Assembly (NCBI GenBank): GCA_945877315.1
Contig: CAMCRP010000011.1
Span: forward strand, 1 to 63,853
Length of the DNA: 63,853 bases
Direction: 5' to 3'
DNA from: an uncultured Ruminococcus sp.
GTDB lineage: Bacteria; Bacillota; Clostridia; Oscillospirales; Ruminococcaceae
In this document: positions 33,193-42,220 of the stretch, one piece after another
How positions within the stretch are numbered: position 1 is the first letter of the stretch
Layout of the letters: each line of letters begins with the position of its first letter
The notes under the pieces: generated by a model
Told to the model about the DNA's origin: nothing
The model's database searches: none
Seen by the model: the letters and a program-made list of their open reading frames with translations, nothing else
Made by a program: the position numbers and the translations under genes

Positions 33193-34026
33193 TTATGAGA
33201 TGGTTTTATGCTTTTTTCTGCCCTCAATGGGAGCTTCCTTTCCGCCCATATCCACAAAAACACTGTCTTCGGGGTCAAGAGGCTTCAAATAATCATATTC
33301 GGGATTGTCCTCTCCTCTCTGCTCATAGTACGGGTCGATAACATACTTTTGAATAATCGGATAGCTGTTAAACACGCTGACATATCCCAGAAAGCTCAGA
33401 ACAAATATGGGAACAGCCACAATATTAAGGACACTCACAAACACCGTAGAAACAAAGGTAAGTCCCAATACAAGTGCATATATCAGCAGGGTAATGATAT
33501 TTGTTTTAAGTCCCAGACAGGTCAGGAAAAAGGAATTTTTCAGTATATCCGAGAGCGGAAGGTCAACCGATACCAGCATGGGGAAAATGTAGAAATTCAT
33601 TATCAAAAAGGTAAAGCCCAAAACAGCGGAAATAATGCTAAGCGCATAATAAAACACCGTATTTCCCGTTGATTCCGCCATCTGCGGGTATATCCTAAGT
33701 CCCATAACAACACCGCTGAACACCAGCAGATCGATAAGCCCAATTGGAAATGCCTGCTTAAAATTCTTTGAAAATCCGCTCCAAAAGTCCGAAAGAACAT
33801 CACAGGGACGCTCCATTGAATAAAGCTTCAACACCTTTGTCATTCCCGCAATAGCAGGGCCTATGGTAATAATAGGAATACAGCAGAGGAATGTAAGAAA
33901 ATTAAGTCCTATAATCTTCCAGAACTTTCTGAAATAAAGCTCGATAAATCTGAAAAATGGTTTTTTCCGGGGTGCGTTCTTCTCAACTCCGGGTCCCGCC
34001 TTGGTATAGTCGCCGAATAATGCCAA
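33193..34026 (-). CDS. YesL-like DUF624 membrane protein
   Basis: A 277-residue protein with about five or six membrane segments. It begins with a soluble basic part (KKPFFRFIELYFRKFWKIIGLNFL), the characteristic DUF624 entry into the first segment, and the PIITIGPAIAGMTKVL motif (about 50-65). It ends with a long charged cytosolic tail. YesL-type proteins often sit with carbohydrate transport genes, but here it follows a SpoIIM-like gene and proC. The function is unknown. Confidence 0.82.
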   Translation of the reverse strand: MALFGDYTKAGPGVEKNAPRKKPFFRFIELYFRKFWKIIGLNFLTFLCCIPIITIGPAIAGMTKVLKLYSMERPCDVLSDFWSGFSKNFKQAFPIGLIDLLVFSGVVMGLRIYPQMAESTGNTVFYYALSIISAVLGFTFLIMNFYIFPMLVSVDLPLSDILKNSFFLTCLGLKTNIITLLIYALVLGLTFVSTVFVSVLNIVAVPIFVLSFLGYVSVFNSYPIIQKYVIDPYYEQRGEDNPEYDYLKPLDPEDSVFVDMGGKEAPIEGRKKHKTIS

Positions 34027-34184
34027 ATTTTACAACTCCTTAAATTTTCTAACCCCTGCTTCCCTTTTTGGGATAATTAACCTTTTATTGAACCGCAGCC
34101 GTCATCATCACCGCTGCTTTGCGATATGCACAGCCAACGCCCCCTCGGCAATAGCAAGGGTTCAGGCTTTGAGGTCCCCTGTCA

Positions 34185-34784
34185 CTATGAAAGCAGATAG
34201 ACCGCCACAGCAGCGTGAGCAACTCCGCAGACGCCGGAGCAAACCACAGCACCGACCGCAAAAACGGCAAATCTTGCCAGATACAGCCGCACATCGGGCA
34301 TAGGACGTATGACAGCACCGCCCGAAAAGAACAGCACCCGAGCACATTGCCCCGAAAAAAGCACAGCCTCAGCAGCCGCAGCCGCAAGAATAAACGAGCC
34401 GACCGCCGCTTCGCAGACAGAAACCGCAAGCATAGCCGCCGCTCCTCTCCCGCCGTTCGCAGAAAGAGCATACAAATGCGAAAGCAGCGCACCCGTCCCA
34501 ATTCCCCGAAACAGCACCACCGCCGCAGCCAGCGGTTGAAACACCGTACCGAATCCAAGAAAGAACACCGCCGCAATGAACACCGCCGCACCAAAAGCAG
34601 AACGGCTCACCGCCGCACCTACCTCATAAGCACTGCCGTCAGCAGGAACAAGCCCGCCGACCGCCGCAGCAATATCACCGTTATCGGAATATATACCCGT
34701 GCCCGCAGCGATTCCAGCCATCAGAATTATCATCATAAAAGCAGTTACGATTTTTCTGCCCGAATAAGCATTGCCGTCCGTCAT
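34185..34784 (-). CDS. SpoIIM-like integral membrane protein
   Basis: A 199-residue protein, very rich in Ala and Val, with about five membrane segments. The segment VFFLGFGTVFQPLAAAVV followed by LFRGIGTGAL resembles the stage II sporulation protein M core (hydrophobic segment, then a basic RG turn and GF/GT motif). SpoIIM acts in engulfment with SpoIID and SpoIIP. The match is by pattern only, and the gene is more GC-rich than its neighbours. The ATG follows GGAGGG. A perfect CCGTTCA/TGAACGG hairpin (34821..34841) precedes it after proC. Confidence 0.62.
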   Translation of the reverse strand: MTDGNAYSGRKIVTAFMMIILMAGIAAGTGIYSDNGDIAAAVGGLVPADGSAYEVGAAVSRSAFGAAVFIAAVFFLGFGTVFQPLAAAVVLFRGIGTGALLSHLYALSANGGRGAAAMLAVSVCEAAVGSFILAAAAAEAVLFSGQCARVLFFSGGAVIRPMPDVRLYLARFAVFAVGAVVCSGVCGVAHAAVAVYLLS

Positions 34785-34820
34785 CTGAACACCCTCCGTT
34801 TTTTTCGCAAATATGCCTGT

Positions 34821-34841
34821 CCGTTCAAATTATATGAACGG
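34821..34841 (-). terminator. Hairpin between proC and the SpoIIM-like gene
   Basis: CCGTTCA and TGAACGG form a perfect 7-pair stem around a 7-base AT loop, about 30 bases after proC. No T-tract follows, so it may only be a processing site. Confidence 0.35.
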
Positions 34842-34870
34842 AAGAACGGAAAAAGAACAGAGGATACGGA

Positions 34871-35692
34871 TTACTTGGAAAGCTCAAAAGCCCTCTTTGT
34901 GCAGCTTTCACAGCATCTGCGGACAACACCCAGCAGATTGCCATCATAAAGCTCGTCAAGTCCCTTTAATGTAGTTCCTCCGGGTGAGGAAACCATCTTT
35001 ATAAGCTCGTCAACTGATTTTCCCGAATCTGTCAGCATCTTTGCAGAACCGATAAGACTCTGTGCAAACAGTTCAAGAGCCGCATTTCCGTCAATACCCT
35101 CGGAAACCGCATAATCCACAAAGCCCTTCGCAAACAGGTAAATGAAAGCGGGGCTGCTGCCGTTTACAGCAATGATCTCCTTCATCTTGTTTTCGGGAAC
35201 AACAGCCGTTATGCCGCCCGTTTCAAAAATTTCACGGACAACAGCAAATTCATCGTCGGAAACGTGAGCGCATTTTGCAAGAGCGGTCGCACCCTCTCCC
35301 AAAAGAAACGGTGTGTTTGGCATAACAAGTACGACCTTTGCCTCGGGGATAGTCGATTTTCTGATATAGTCCGCAGTAATGCCCGCAGCTATGGAAACAA
35401 TGACCTTATCCTCGGTAACACTGCCCTTTATCTCCTCCAGCAGTCCCCCGAAATTTTGGGGCTTTACCGCAAGGAAAATGTATTTGCAGTTCTCAACGAC
35501 CTCACAAGCCGTTTTGCAGGGAGATACACCACATTCCGCCAAAGAAGCAAGCTTGTCCGAAAAGCTGTCAAATGCACATACGTCCACCTTGTCTGAAAGG
35601 CAAAGATTTATTCCCTTCATTATGGCAGAACCCATATTTCCTGCACCAATGAAACCTACCTTGACTTTTTCACCATTTGTAAAAGCTGACAT
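34871..35692 (-). CDS. proC: Pyrroline-5-carboxylate reductase
   Basis: A 273-residue enzyme for the last step of proline synthesis, reducing pyrroline-5-carboxylate with NAD(P)H. The Rossmann motif GFIGAGNMGSAIM (about 12-24) and the C-terminal signature VSSPGGTTLKGLDEL (about 237-251) are intact. The ATG at 35692 lies eight bases after GGAG. The gene has its own promoter with a long inverted repeat over it and is the last before the SpoIIM-like gene. Confidence 0.96.
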   Translation of the reverse strand: MSAFTNGEKVKVGFIGAGNMGSAIMKGINLCLSDKVDVCAFDSFSDKLASLAECGVSPCKTACEVVENCKYIFLAVKPQNFGGLLEEIKGSVTEDKVIVSIAAGITADYIRKSTIPEAKVVLVMPNTPFLLGEGATALAKCAHVSDDEFAVVREIFETGGITAVVPENKMKEIIAVNGSSPAFIYLFAKGFVDYAVSEGIDGNAALELFAQSLIGSAKMLTDSGKSVDELIKMVSSPGGTTLKGLDELYDGNLLGVVRRCCESCTKRAFELSK

Positions 35693-35721
35693 GAAGATCA
35701 CTCCTTTTTTGAATAAAAAAT

Positions 35722-35766
35722 CCACCTGCTAGTATTATACAACGTTCTGTACAATTTAGCAAGTGG
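35722..35766 (-). promoter_or_regulatory. proC promoter spanned by a 10-base inverted repeat
   Basis: -35 TTGCTA (35762..35757), 17-base spacer, and -10 TATAAT (35739..35734). The arms CCACTTGCTA (35766..35757) and TAGCAGGTGG (35731..35722) match with one mismatch and cover the -35 box and the start site. This looks like an operator pair, though a chance palindrome cannot be excluded. Confidence 0.65.
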
Positions 35767-35800
35767 TTTTTTGTAATATTCTTATATTTTTAAAAGAAAA

Positions 35801-36403
35801 TCAATTGGATAATGCAGTTTTTTTGCCAACTATCTTATGGTACGCCACATAAACAACGGGCAGGACAGCAACCATCATTATCACATCGACGGGAAGCTGA
35901 ACAAGGTTTTTGATAATTCTGGGAGGTAAAAGAGCCATAAAGCCCTTACCGTAAATGATCGAGCAGAAATAAGTATTCAGAAGCAGATTGCAGAAAATCA
36001 TCAAACATATCTTGCAGAGTGCACTTCTCACGGCAAGATTGATAATATCCCGCTTTTCCTTGGAAACGACCGCACGGTAAAGAAAAATACCATAAATCAT
36101 TCCTCCAAGTGCCTGAACAAGCGTAAATCCAGGGTGGAAAGCACCGCCGTTCTTATTTGCTACCATAAATCCAATAATGTCGGTGATAACACCTGCAGTA
36201 AAGCCCGCAGTCGGTCCAAGAATCATACCGATAGAAGCCAGTACCAGCCACGCAAAAGTTATCTTTATAGTCGGACCTATGGGGATAGTCGTTACCATAC
36301 CGACAAGCGCATGAAGCCCGATAAGCAGCCCCATTGTGCAGATACCTCTGCGGGTAAGCATTTCCTTTGCGGAATCGCTGAACATAGAAAAAAAGCTTTT
36401 CAT
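35801..36403 (-). CDS. folT: Folate ECF transporter substrate-binding component
   Basis: A 200-residue S component with about six membrane segments, of the folate family. The ITFAWLVLASIGMILGPTAG segment and the DIIGFMV.......FHPGFTLVQALGGMIYG region (about 75-107) fit FolT. It binds folate at high affinity and docks to a shared ECF energising module encoded elsewhere. A tetrahydrofolate riboswitch lies directly upstream, which independently supports folate as the substrate. Confidence 0.92.
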   Translation of the reverse strand: MKSFFSMFSDSAKEMLTRRGICTMGLLIGLHALVGMVTTIPIGPTIKITFAWLVLASIGMILGPTAGFTAGVITDIIGFMVANKNGGAFHPGFTLVQALGGMIYGIFLYRAVVSKEKRDIINLAVRSALCKICLMIFCNLLLNTYFCSIIYGKGFMALLPPRIIKNLVQLPVDVIMMVAVLPVVYVAYHKIVGKKTALSN

Positions 36404-36419
36404 TATAATACCTCCTTAA

Positions 36420-36486
36420 AAATAGCGGACAAAGCTTGCCTTAGCATATTTTACAGAGGAAAAAACGAAAAGCTCTATAACATATG
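36420..36486 (-). promoter_or_regulatory. Hairpin between THF riboswitch and folT, candidate expression platform
   Basis: GCATATGTTATAGAG pairs with CTCTGTAAAATATGC (one mismatch) around a 14-base loop. The first arm begins right at the aptamer's 3' edge, so ligand binding could compete with it. There is no T-tract; the folT Shine-Dalgarno GGAGG lies about 30 bases further on. Confidence 0.4.
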
Positions 36487-36610
36487 CACCAGCGGGATGC
36501 GGCAGATGAACCGCAAGGTGCAAGACCTTTTCGTCCGAATGACAACTCCCCGTTCATTCGGCACTGATACCGCAATAGCACGGTATTACGCTCATCTGCC
36601 TACTCTGTTG
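36487..36610 (-). ncRNA. Tetrahydrofolate (THF) riboswitch
   Basis: On the minus strand the closing stem CAACAG/CTGGTG surrounds the family's conserved blocks: GAGTAG followed by a helix strand GCAGATGA and GCGT near the 5' side; GGTTCATCTGC then GCATCC near the 3' side. The GCAGATGA strand pairs with TTCATCTGC as expected. An insert stem GCCGAATGA/TCATTCGG-type lies in the middle. It sits just before a folate transporter gene, the commonest place for this class. Confidence 0.85.
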
Positions 36611-36651
36611 CAGGATACGCCCGAAAAGGGCATATCTCTGTAATAGTCTGA

Positions 36652-37614
36652 TTAGAAAGAAATAAGGTTAGAAAGGTTGTAGAGATCTGTTTCAAAGGGC
36701 TTTTTCATAGAAAGAGCTTCCTGAATGTCAACATCAATGACTTTATCCCTATCCATGCCTACAACTCTGTTGCCGATGCCCTTTTCTAGCAGGTCAACAG
36801 CATAAGCACCCATACGGCTTGCCGCAACTCTGTCACGAACCGTGGGAGATCCGCCTCTCTGAACGTGACCGAGGATAGTAGCTCTCGATTCAATGCCTGT
36901 TCTTGCCTGTATCTCCTTAGCCAGCTCCTCGGAATGACCGACGCCCTCGGAAACAACAATGATATAGTGCTTCTTACCTGTAGCCCTGGACTTCATGATC
37001 TTCTCAATTATCTCATCGGTAGTGATGGGAATCTCAGGAACAACAACAGCGATAGCACCAACAGCAACACCTGTATTTACGGCAATGTAGCCGGCATTTC
37101 TTCCCATAACCTCTACAATACTGCAGCGCTCATGGGACTGTGCGGTATCTCTGATCTTATCGACCATTTCCATAGCGGTGTTCATAGCCGTGTCATATCC
37201 GATAGTGTAGTCTGTGCACTGAATATCATTGTCGATAGTTCCGGGCAGACCAACGCAAGGAATACCTGCTGCGGACAGATCTGCAGCACCTCTGAAGGAA
37301 CCGTCGCCGCCGATAACAACAATACCGTCAAGACCAAGCTCAACGCACTTATCTCTAGCCTTCATAACGCCTGCCTGCTCCTTGAATTCAAGGCAGCGTG
37401 CGGTATAAAGGATAGTACCGCCCCTCTGGATAATGTCGGAAACACTTCTTTCGGTAAGCTCTCTGGTTTCGCCGTGGATAAGGCCGTTGTAACCTCTCTC
37501 AATGCCGATTACCTTCATTCCCTTTGCGATAGCAGCTCTGGTCACAGCTCTGACAGCTGCGTTCATTCCGGGCGAATCGCCGCCGCTAGTAAGAATACCA
37601 ATAGTCTTTGCCAT
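36652..37614 (-). CDS. pfkA: ATP-dependent 6-phosphofructokinase
   Basis: A 320-residue phosphofructokinase, the committing step of glycolysis. It has the start IGILTSGGDSPGMNAAVRA (about 4-22), GGDGSFRGA (about 102-110), the substrate site TIDND (about 125) and the catalytic GYDTAMNT region. Length matches bacterial PfkA. It follows dnaE as in many Firmicutes, but has its own promoter with tandem operator-like palindromes in the leader. A short GCCC/GGGC hairpin (about 36615..36632) follows the stop. Confidence 0.97.
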   Translation of the reverse strand: MAKTIGILTSGGDSPGMNAAVRAVTRAAIAKGMKVIGIERGYNGLIHGETRELTERSVSDIIQRGGTILYTARCLEFKEQAGVMKARDKCVELGLDGIVVIGGDGSFRGAADLSAAGIPCVGLPGTIDNDIQCTDYTIGYDTAMNTAMEMVDKIRDTAQSHERCSIVEVMGRNAGYIAVNTGVAVGAIAVVVPEIPITTDEIIEKIMKSRATGKKHYIIVVSEGVGHSEELAKEIQARTGIESRATILGHVQRGGSPTVRDRVAASRMGAYAVDLLEKGIGNRVVGMDRDKVIDVDIQEALSMKKPFETDLYNLSNLISF

Positions 37615-37636
37615 ATTTAACCCTCCATATTAACGC

Positions 37637-37671
37637 ATTAAACGTTTAACAAAACATATTAAACGTTTAAC
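37637..37671. promoter_or_regulatory. Tandem palindromic operators upstream of pfkA
   Basis: Two identical copies of ATTAAACGTTTAAC (37637..37650 and 37658..37671), each with the perfect palindrome TTAAACGTTTAA, have centres 21 bases apart, two DNA turns. A central CG with symmetric A/T arms is typical of LacI/GalR-family operators. They lie downstream of the predicted start site, where a bound repressor would block elongation. Confidence 0.7.
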
Positions 37672-37701
37672 GATGCTATACGAATTCACATTACAAAATT
37701 A

Positions 37702-37730
37702 ATTTTACTACATATTTAAACAAATGTCAA
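37702..37730 (-). promoter_or_regulatory. Sigma-A promoter of pfkA
   Basis: Minus-strand -35 TTGACA (37730..37725), 17-base spacer, and -10 TAAAAT (37707..37702). A second TTGACA lies 12 bases upstream as a direct repeat (AATGCC between). Confidence 0.75.
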
Positions 37731-37804
37731 GGCATTTGTCAAGGATTTAACACTTTTTTCGCAATTAGGAATATATTGACTATTATTTGCAGTTCATTTT
37801 CACA

Positions 37805-40800
37805 TCAAACACTTCCGAGCTCAATGAAAATATTTTCCTTGCCGACAATATCGCAAACTGTTTTCAGCAGTTCACCGTCAATATTTATTCCCGAAATATT
37901 TGTAGGAGATAATTTCCTTTTAGACGGTTCAAAGCAGAATATGAGTTTACCCTTTCCCGACTTTGAAATGATACAGTTCATAATGGCTTTGGCCTTTACA
38001 GTGTCATTATCATTAACTTTAATGTAAAGCTTTTTGTCCTTACATATTGTTTCCATCTCAAACCGAGTAAAAATACGTTCTGCAAGCAGCTTCGGTTCCT
38101 CATCCTTAACGGATATTTTACCCGAAACAAAGCAAGGAATACCACTTTCATCGGACTTTATAACATTTTTGCTCTCCTTAAACACCTCCGGGAATACGAT
38201 GCACTCCATCTCTCCCGTTTTGTCTTCGATCTTGGTAAATGCCATCTGAGAGTCGTTTTTTGTGTTGTAAAGTTTAAAGCCTTGCCAAGTTACGGCAACT
38301 AAGACCTTCTTTCCATCCATATTGCTGCTGCCGTTTTCTGCGGCTGACAATATAGAATTTATCGCTGTTGTCCTCAGAGCAGAGGCATAATTGTCAACCG
38401 AATCCAGCGGATGTCCTGAAATATATATACCTGTAATTTCCTTTTCCATTTTCAGCCGAACTTCATCGGGATATTCGGGAAGTTCTTTGATAATACCATC
38501 GGAACTCGTGTTTTCCATAGCTGAACCAAAGAAATCCATCTGACCGTCAATATTCCTTCGAATACTGTCCCTGCCGTCGTCAAACAAGCCTTCATAGTTT
38601 TCCATAAGCGTGTGACGAGTGTAACCAAGACTATCAAAGGCACCGCATTTTATAAGGCTTTCAAATGCCCGTTTGTTGAAATCCCTGCCCTGCATTCGTC
38701 GGCAGAAATCCTGAATACTTACAAAAGCACCCGAACGCCGTGCTTCAAGTATTCCCGAAATGACTCCCCTTCCAACGCCCTTGACAGCCAGCAGTGCAAA
38801 TCTTATTCCACCACCGACAGAAGCAAAGCCTTCCATACTCTCGTTGATATCGGGTGAAAGCACTTTTACTCCCGCACCTTCACAGCCCGAAATATACTCA
38901 ATAAGCTTTCCCGTATTTTCCAGAACGCTTGTCATAAGTGCCGCCATATATTCCGTAAAATAGTGCCGTTTCAGATATGCCGTCTGATAAGCCACCAAAG
39001 AATATGCCGCCGCATGGGATTTGTTGAACGCATAGGACGCAAAGCCCGCCATTTCGTCAAAAACCGAATTTGCAGTTTCCTCGGGAACACCGTTTTTCAC
39101 CGAGCCTTCAACGAATATCCCCCGCTCCTTTTCCATAACATCGTGCTTTTTCTTTGCCATCGCACGGCGGACAAGATCAGCCCTCCCGTAGGAATAACCT
39201 GCCATTTTTCGGCATATCTCCATGACCTGCTCCTGATAAACTATACAGCCGCAGGTTACATTCAGAATGTTTTCCAATATCGGGTGTGCATAGGTTATCT
39301 TCTCGGGGTGCTCCCTGTTTTCGATATATTTCGGGATACTGTCCATAGGTCCTGGACGGTAAAGTGACAGTGCCGCCGTCAGATCTTCGATAGAACGGGG
39401 CTTCATCTTCATCAGAACCTGCCGCATACCGTCACTTTCAAACTGAAATACTCCCAGCGTGTCCCCCTTTGAGATCATCTGAAATGTTTCAGCGTCATTT
39501 TCGGGCAGCTTTGACACGGAAAACTCGGGATTTTTCTTTCTGATCTCCCTTTCACAATCGCTTATGACCGTCAGATTGCGAAGTCCCAGAAAGTCCATTT
39601 TCAGAAGTCCCAACGACTCCAAAACGGTCATAGTGTACTGAGTTACCGATGAACTTCCGTCAGCCTTATAGAGCGGAACATAATCTCTGACAGGTCTGTC
39701 CGAAATTACAACGCCCGCTGCGTGTGTAGAAGCATGACGGGGCATTCCCTCCAGACGCATAGCCGCAGAAATGATTTCCCGAACCTTTACGTCGGAATCG
39801 TACAATTCTTTCAGCTCGGGACTTTCTTTGAGTGCCCTTTCAAGCGTAACGTGAATTCCAAACGGAATCAGCTTTGTGATCTTGTCCGACAGCTGATAGG
39901 GCGCATTCATTACCCTTGCAACGTCCTTGACAGCAGCCTTTGCCGCCATTGTTCCGAAGGTGATTATCTGCGCTACCCTGTCCTCGCCGTATTTACGGAT
40001 AACATAATCTATGACCTCCTGCCTGCGCTCATAGCAGAAATCAATGTCAAAATCGGGCATGGAAACTCGTTCGGGATTAAGAAAACGCTCAAACAGCAGA
40101 TTATATTTCAGCGGGTCAATTCCCGTGATACCGATACAGTACGCAGCAAGACTTCCCGCACCCGAACCACGCCCGGGACCTACGGGAATTTTCTTCTCCT
40201 TTGCATACCGAATAAAATCCCACACTATAAGATAGTAGTCGGTAAATCCCATCTTCTTTATAACATCAAGCTCGTACTTAAGCCGTTCAATTGCCTTTTC
40301 GGAGGGCTGACCATACCGCTTTTTCAGCCCCTTAAAGCAAAGTGCTGTAAAATAATCATCATTGTTGTCAACACCGTCAATGACAAATTTCGGCAACTTT
40401 ATCTTGCCGAATTCAAACTCCACATTGCACCGCTCGGCAATTTTTGCGGTATTGTCCACCGCTTCGGGACAGTACGCAAACAGCTTGCGCATTTCCTCCT
40501 CGGATTTCATATAAAATTCTTCCGTGGGGAATGCCAACGGTGACGGTTCATCAAGCAAAGTGTTTGTCTGTATGGCAATGAGTATCTTCTGCACGGACGC
40601 ATCGTTTTTCTTGATATAGTGAACGTCATTTGTAGCAGCACAGGGAATCCCAAGCTTTTCAGACAGCTTTAAAAGCGTCCCATTAACTCGCTTCTCCTCG
40701 GGAATACCGTGGTCCTGTATTTCAAAATAGTAATTTTCCGCCCCAAAGGTTTCCTTATAGAACAAAGCCGCCTCTTCGGCAGCTTCAAGATCGTTATTCA

Positions 40801-41236
40801 AAATATTTCTCTGAACCTCGCCCGCAATACAGCCCGACAGCGCAATAAGTCCGCTGCTGTATCGTTTAAGAAGCTCCCTGTCCACCCTCGGCTTACTGTA
40901 AAATCCCTCGGTATAACCGTAGGACACAAGCTTAATGAGATTTTCATAGCCGCTGTTGTCCTTGCAAAGAAGTATCAGATGATAAGGCTTACTGTCCTTT
41001 ATTCTGTCAAATCTGCTTGCGGGGGCAACATAGACCTCACAGCCGATAATGGGCTTTATCCCCTGCTTTTTGCATTCGTTATAGAACTCAATTGCACCGA
41101 ACATTACTCCGTGGTCGGTTATTGCAGCAGCCGTCTGTCCGATAGATTTAGCATATTCCGCAATCTCCCTGATACGGCAGGCACCGTCCAAAAGGCTGTA
41201 TTCGGAATGCAGATGAAGATGAACAAATCCGCTCAA
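37805..41236 (-). CDS. dnaE: DNA polymerase III alpha subunit, DnaE type
   Basis: A 1143-residue replicative polymerase of the DnaE class. The N-terminal PHP domain begins FVHLHLHSEYSLLDG, with further His/Asp metal ligands. The polymerase core holds the catalytic acidic residues in PDFDIDFCYERR (about 398-409), followed by a helix-hairpin-helix region (AVKGVGRG, about 805) and an OB fold near residue 1000 (KKVLVAVTW...). It lies 21 bases after whiA and ends the hprK-to-dnaE run. Such organisms usually also carry PolC. Confidence 0.97.
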   Translation of the reverse strand: MSGFVHLHLHSEYSLLDGACRIREIAEYAKSIGQTAAAITDHGVMFGAIEFYNECKKQGIKPIIGCEVYVAPASRFDRIKDSKPYHLILLCKDNSGYENLIKLVSYGYTEGFYSKPRVDRELLKRYSSGLIALSGCIAGEVQRNILNNDLEAAEEAALFYKETFGAENYYFEIQDHGIPEEKRVNGTLLKLSEKLGIPCAATNDVHYIKKNDASVQKILIAIQTNTLLDEPSPLAFPTEEFYMKSEEEMRKLFAYCPEAVDNTAKIAERCNVEFEFGKIKLPKFVIDGVDNNDDYFTALCFKGLKKRYGQPSEKAIERLKYELDVIKKMGFTDYYLIVWDFIRYAKEKKIPVGPGRGSGAGSLAAYCIGITGIDPLKYNLLFERFLNPERVSMPDFDIDFCYERRQEVIDYVIRKYGEDRVAQIITFGTMAAKAAVKDVARVMNAPYQLSDKITKLIPFGIHVTLERALKESPELKELYDSDVKVREIISAAMRLEGMPRHASTHAAGVVISDRPVRDYVPLYKADGSSSVTQYTMTVLESLGLLKMDFLGLRNLTVISDCEREIRKKNPEFSVSKLPENDAETFQMISKGDTLGVFQFESDGMRQVLMKMKPRSIEDLTAALSLYRPGPMDSIPKYIENREHPEKITYAHPILENILNVTCGCIVYQEQVMEICRKMAGYSYGRADLVRRAMAKKKHDVMEKERGIFVEGSVKNGVPEETANSVFDEMAGFASYAFNKSHAAAYSLVAYQTAYLKRHYFTEYMAALMTSVLENTGKLIEYISGCEGAGVKVLSPDINESMEGFASVGGGIRFALLAVKGVGRGVISGILEARRSGAFVSIQDFCRRMQGRDFNKRAFESLIKCGAFDSLGYTRHTLMENYEGLFDDGRDSIRRNIDGQMDFFGSAMENTSSDGIIKELPEYPDEVRLKMEKEITGIYISGHPLDSVDNYASALRTTAINSILSAAENGSSNMDGKKVLVAVTWQGFKLYNTKNDSQMAFTKIEDKTGEMECIVFPEVFKESKNVIKSDESGIPCFVSGKISVKDEEPKLLAERIFTRFEMETICKDKKLYIKVNDNDTVKAKAIMNCIISKSGKGKLIFCFEPSKRKLSPTNISGINIDGELLKTVCDIVGKENIFIELGSV

Positions 41237-41257
41237 TTCTTGTCACCTCGGTCTATT

Positions 41258-42205
41258 TTACGTTTCTTCGGGATATTCTTCTCTGAGCCTGTCCGCAATA
41301 TCGGAAATTCGCTTCAACCGATGATTTATCCCCGAACGTCCTATGGGCTTTGACAGCATCTCCCCCAACTCTTTCAGAGAAAACTCGGGGTTATCCATAC
41401 GAACAATAGCCATCTCGTAGAGCTCGGGCGGCAGCGAGTCAAGTCCCTCGGTCTTATCAATAAACAAAATGTCCTCTATCTGCTTTTCCGCCGCTCTGAT
41501 TATTCGGTCAATATTTGCGGAATCGCAGTTGGCAATGCGATTTGCCTTGTTCCGCACGTCCTTTAATATCTTGACATTCATCAGTTCAAGAGATGAGTTC
41601 GTCGCCCCCATAATAGTCAGCAAATCCTCGATAGACTCACTTCCCTTTATGTACAGCACATACGCACCCTTTCTGAGGGTGGAATTTACCGTCAGGTCCA
41701 TTGAAAGAAGCATATCCGACAGATCATCACAAAGCTCCTTATATGGTATGACAAATTCAAGGTGATATTCCTTGTTGGGGTCAATAATACTTCCGCAGGA
41801 CAAAAACGCCCCCGACAGGAACGCAAACATATTGTTATTGTTGATTATTTCGCCCTGAATACGGTGAATAAGCGTTCGGCTGGAAATACGGAAACGAAAT
41901 ATTATCTCCTCGATATTCTCCGTTTCGTCCACCGAAAGCGTGTAAAGGACAGTACCGTTTTTCTTAGTATTCTCCGACACGGAAACAGTTTTTTTTCGTC
42001 CCAGCAAATCGTCTGTAAGAGAGATAAAGGTGTCCGCCACAAGCTTGTTTTCCGTCTGAAAAACCAGACCTTCGGCGGAAAAATGTTTGCAGAAGAGTAT
42101 CATTCCGTAAAGGCAGGCGTACTTCTTGTCGCTGTCGGTCAGGTGCTGAGTAAGCTCCCTTTTGACCTCCGAGGAAAAGGAGGTGCTTTTTACCTCTGTA
42201 CTCAT
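41258..42205 (-). CDS. whiA: DNA-binding protein WhiA
   Basis: A 315-residue WhiA, with an N-terminal part related to LAGLIDADG homing endonucleases (FLSGAFLSCGSI, about 130-141) and a C-terminal helix-turn-helix (SLKELGEMLSKPIGRSGINHRLKRI, about 275-300). In actinobacteria it controls sporulation division, and in Bacillus it affects cell division. It is in the conserved rapZ-whiA pair, 15 bases after rapZ. Confidence 0.96.
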   Translation of the reverse strand: MSTEVKSTSFSSEVKRELTQHLTDSDKKYACLYGMILFCKHFSAEGLVFQTENKLVADTFISLTDDLLGRKKTVSVSENTKKNGTVLYTLSVDETENIEEIIFRFRISSRTLIHRIQGEIINNNNMFAFLSGAFLSCGSIIDPNKEYHLEFVIPYKELCDDLSDMLLSMDLTVNSTLRKGAYVLYIKGSESIEDLLTIMGATNSSLELMNVKILKDVRNKANRIANCDSANIDRIIRAAEKQIEDILFIDKTEGLDSLPPELYEMAIVRMDNPEFSLKELGEMLSKPIGRSGINHRLKRISDIADRLREEYPEET

Positions 42206-42220
42206 TATGGATGATCCTTC

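Noticed and set aside
34085-34594. A 169-residue minus-strand frame over the SpoIIM-like gene
   Set aside because: Rich in Arg, Cys and Leu in a pattern expected from a GC-rich gene read out of frame; the 34185..34784 frame has a good ribosome site and regular membrane segments.
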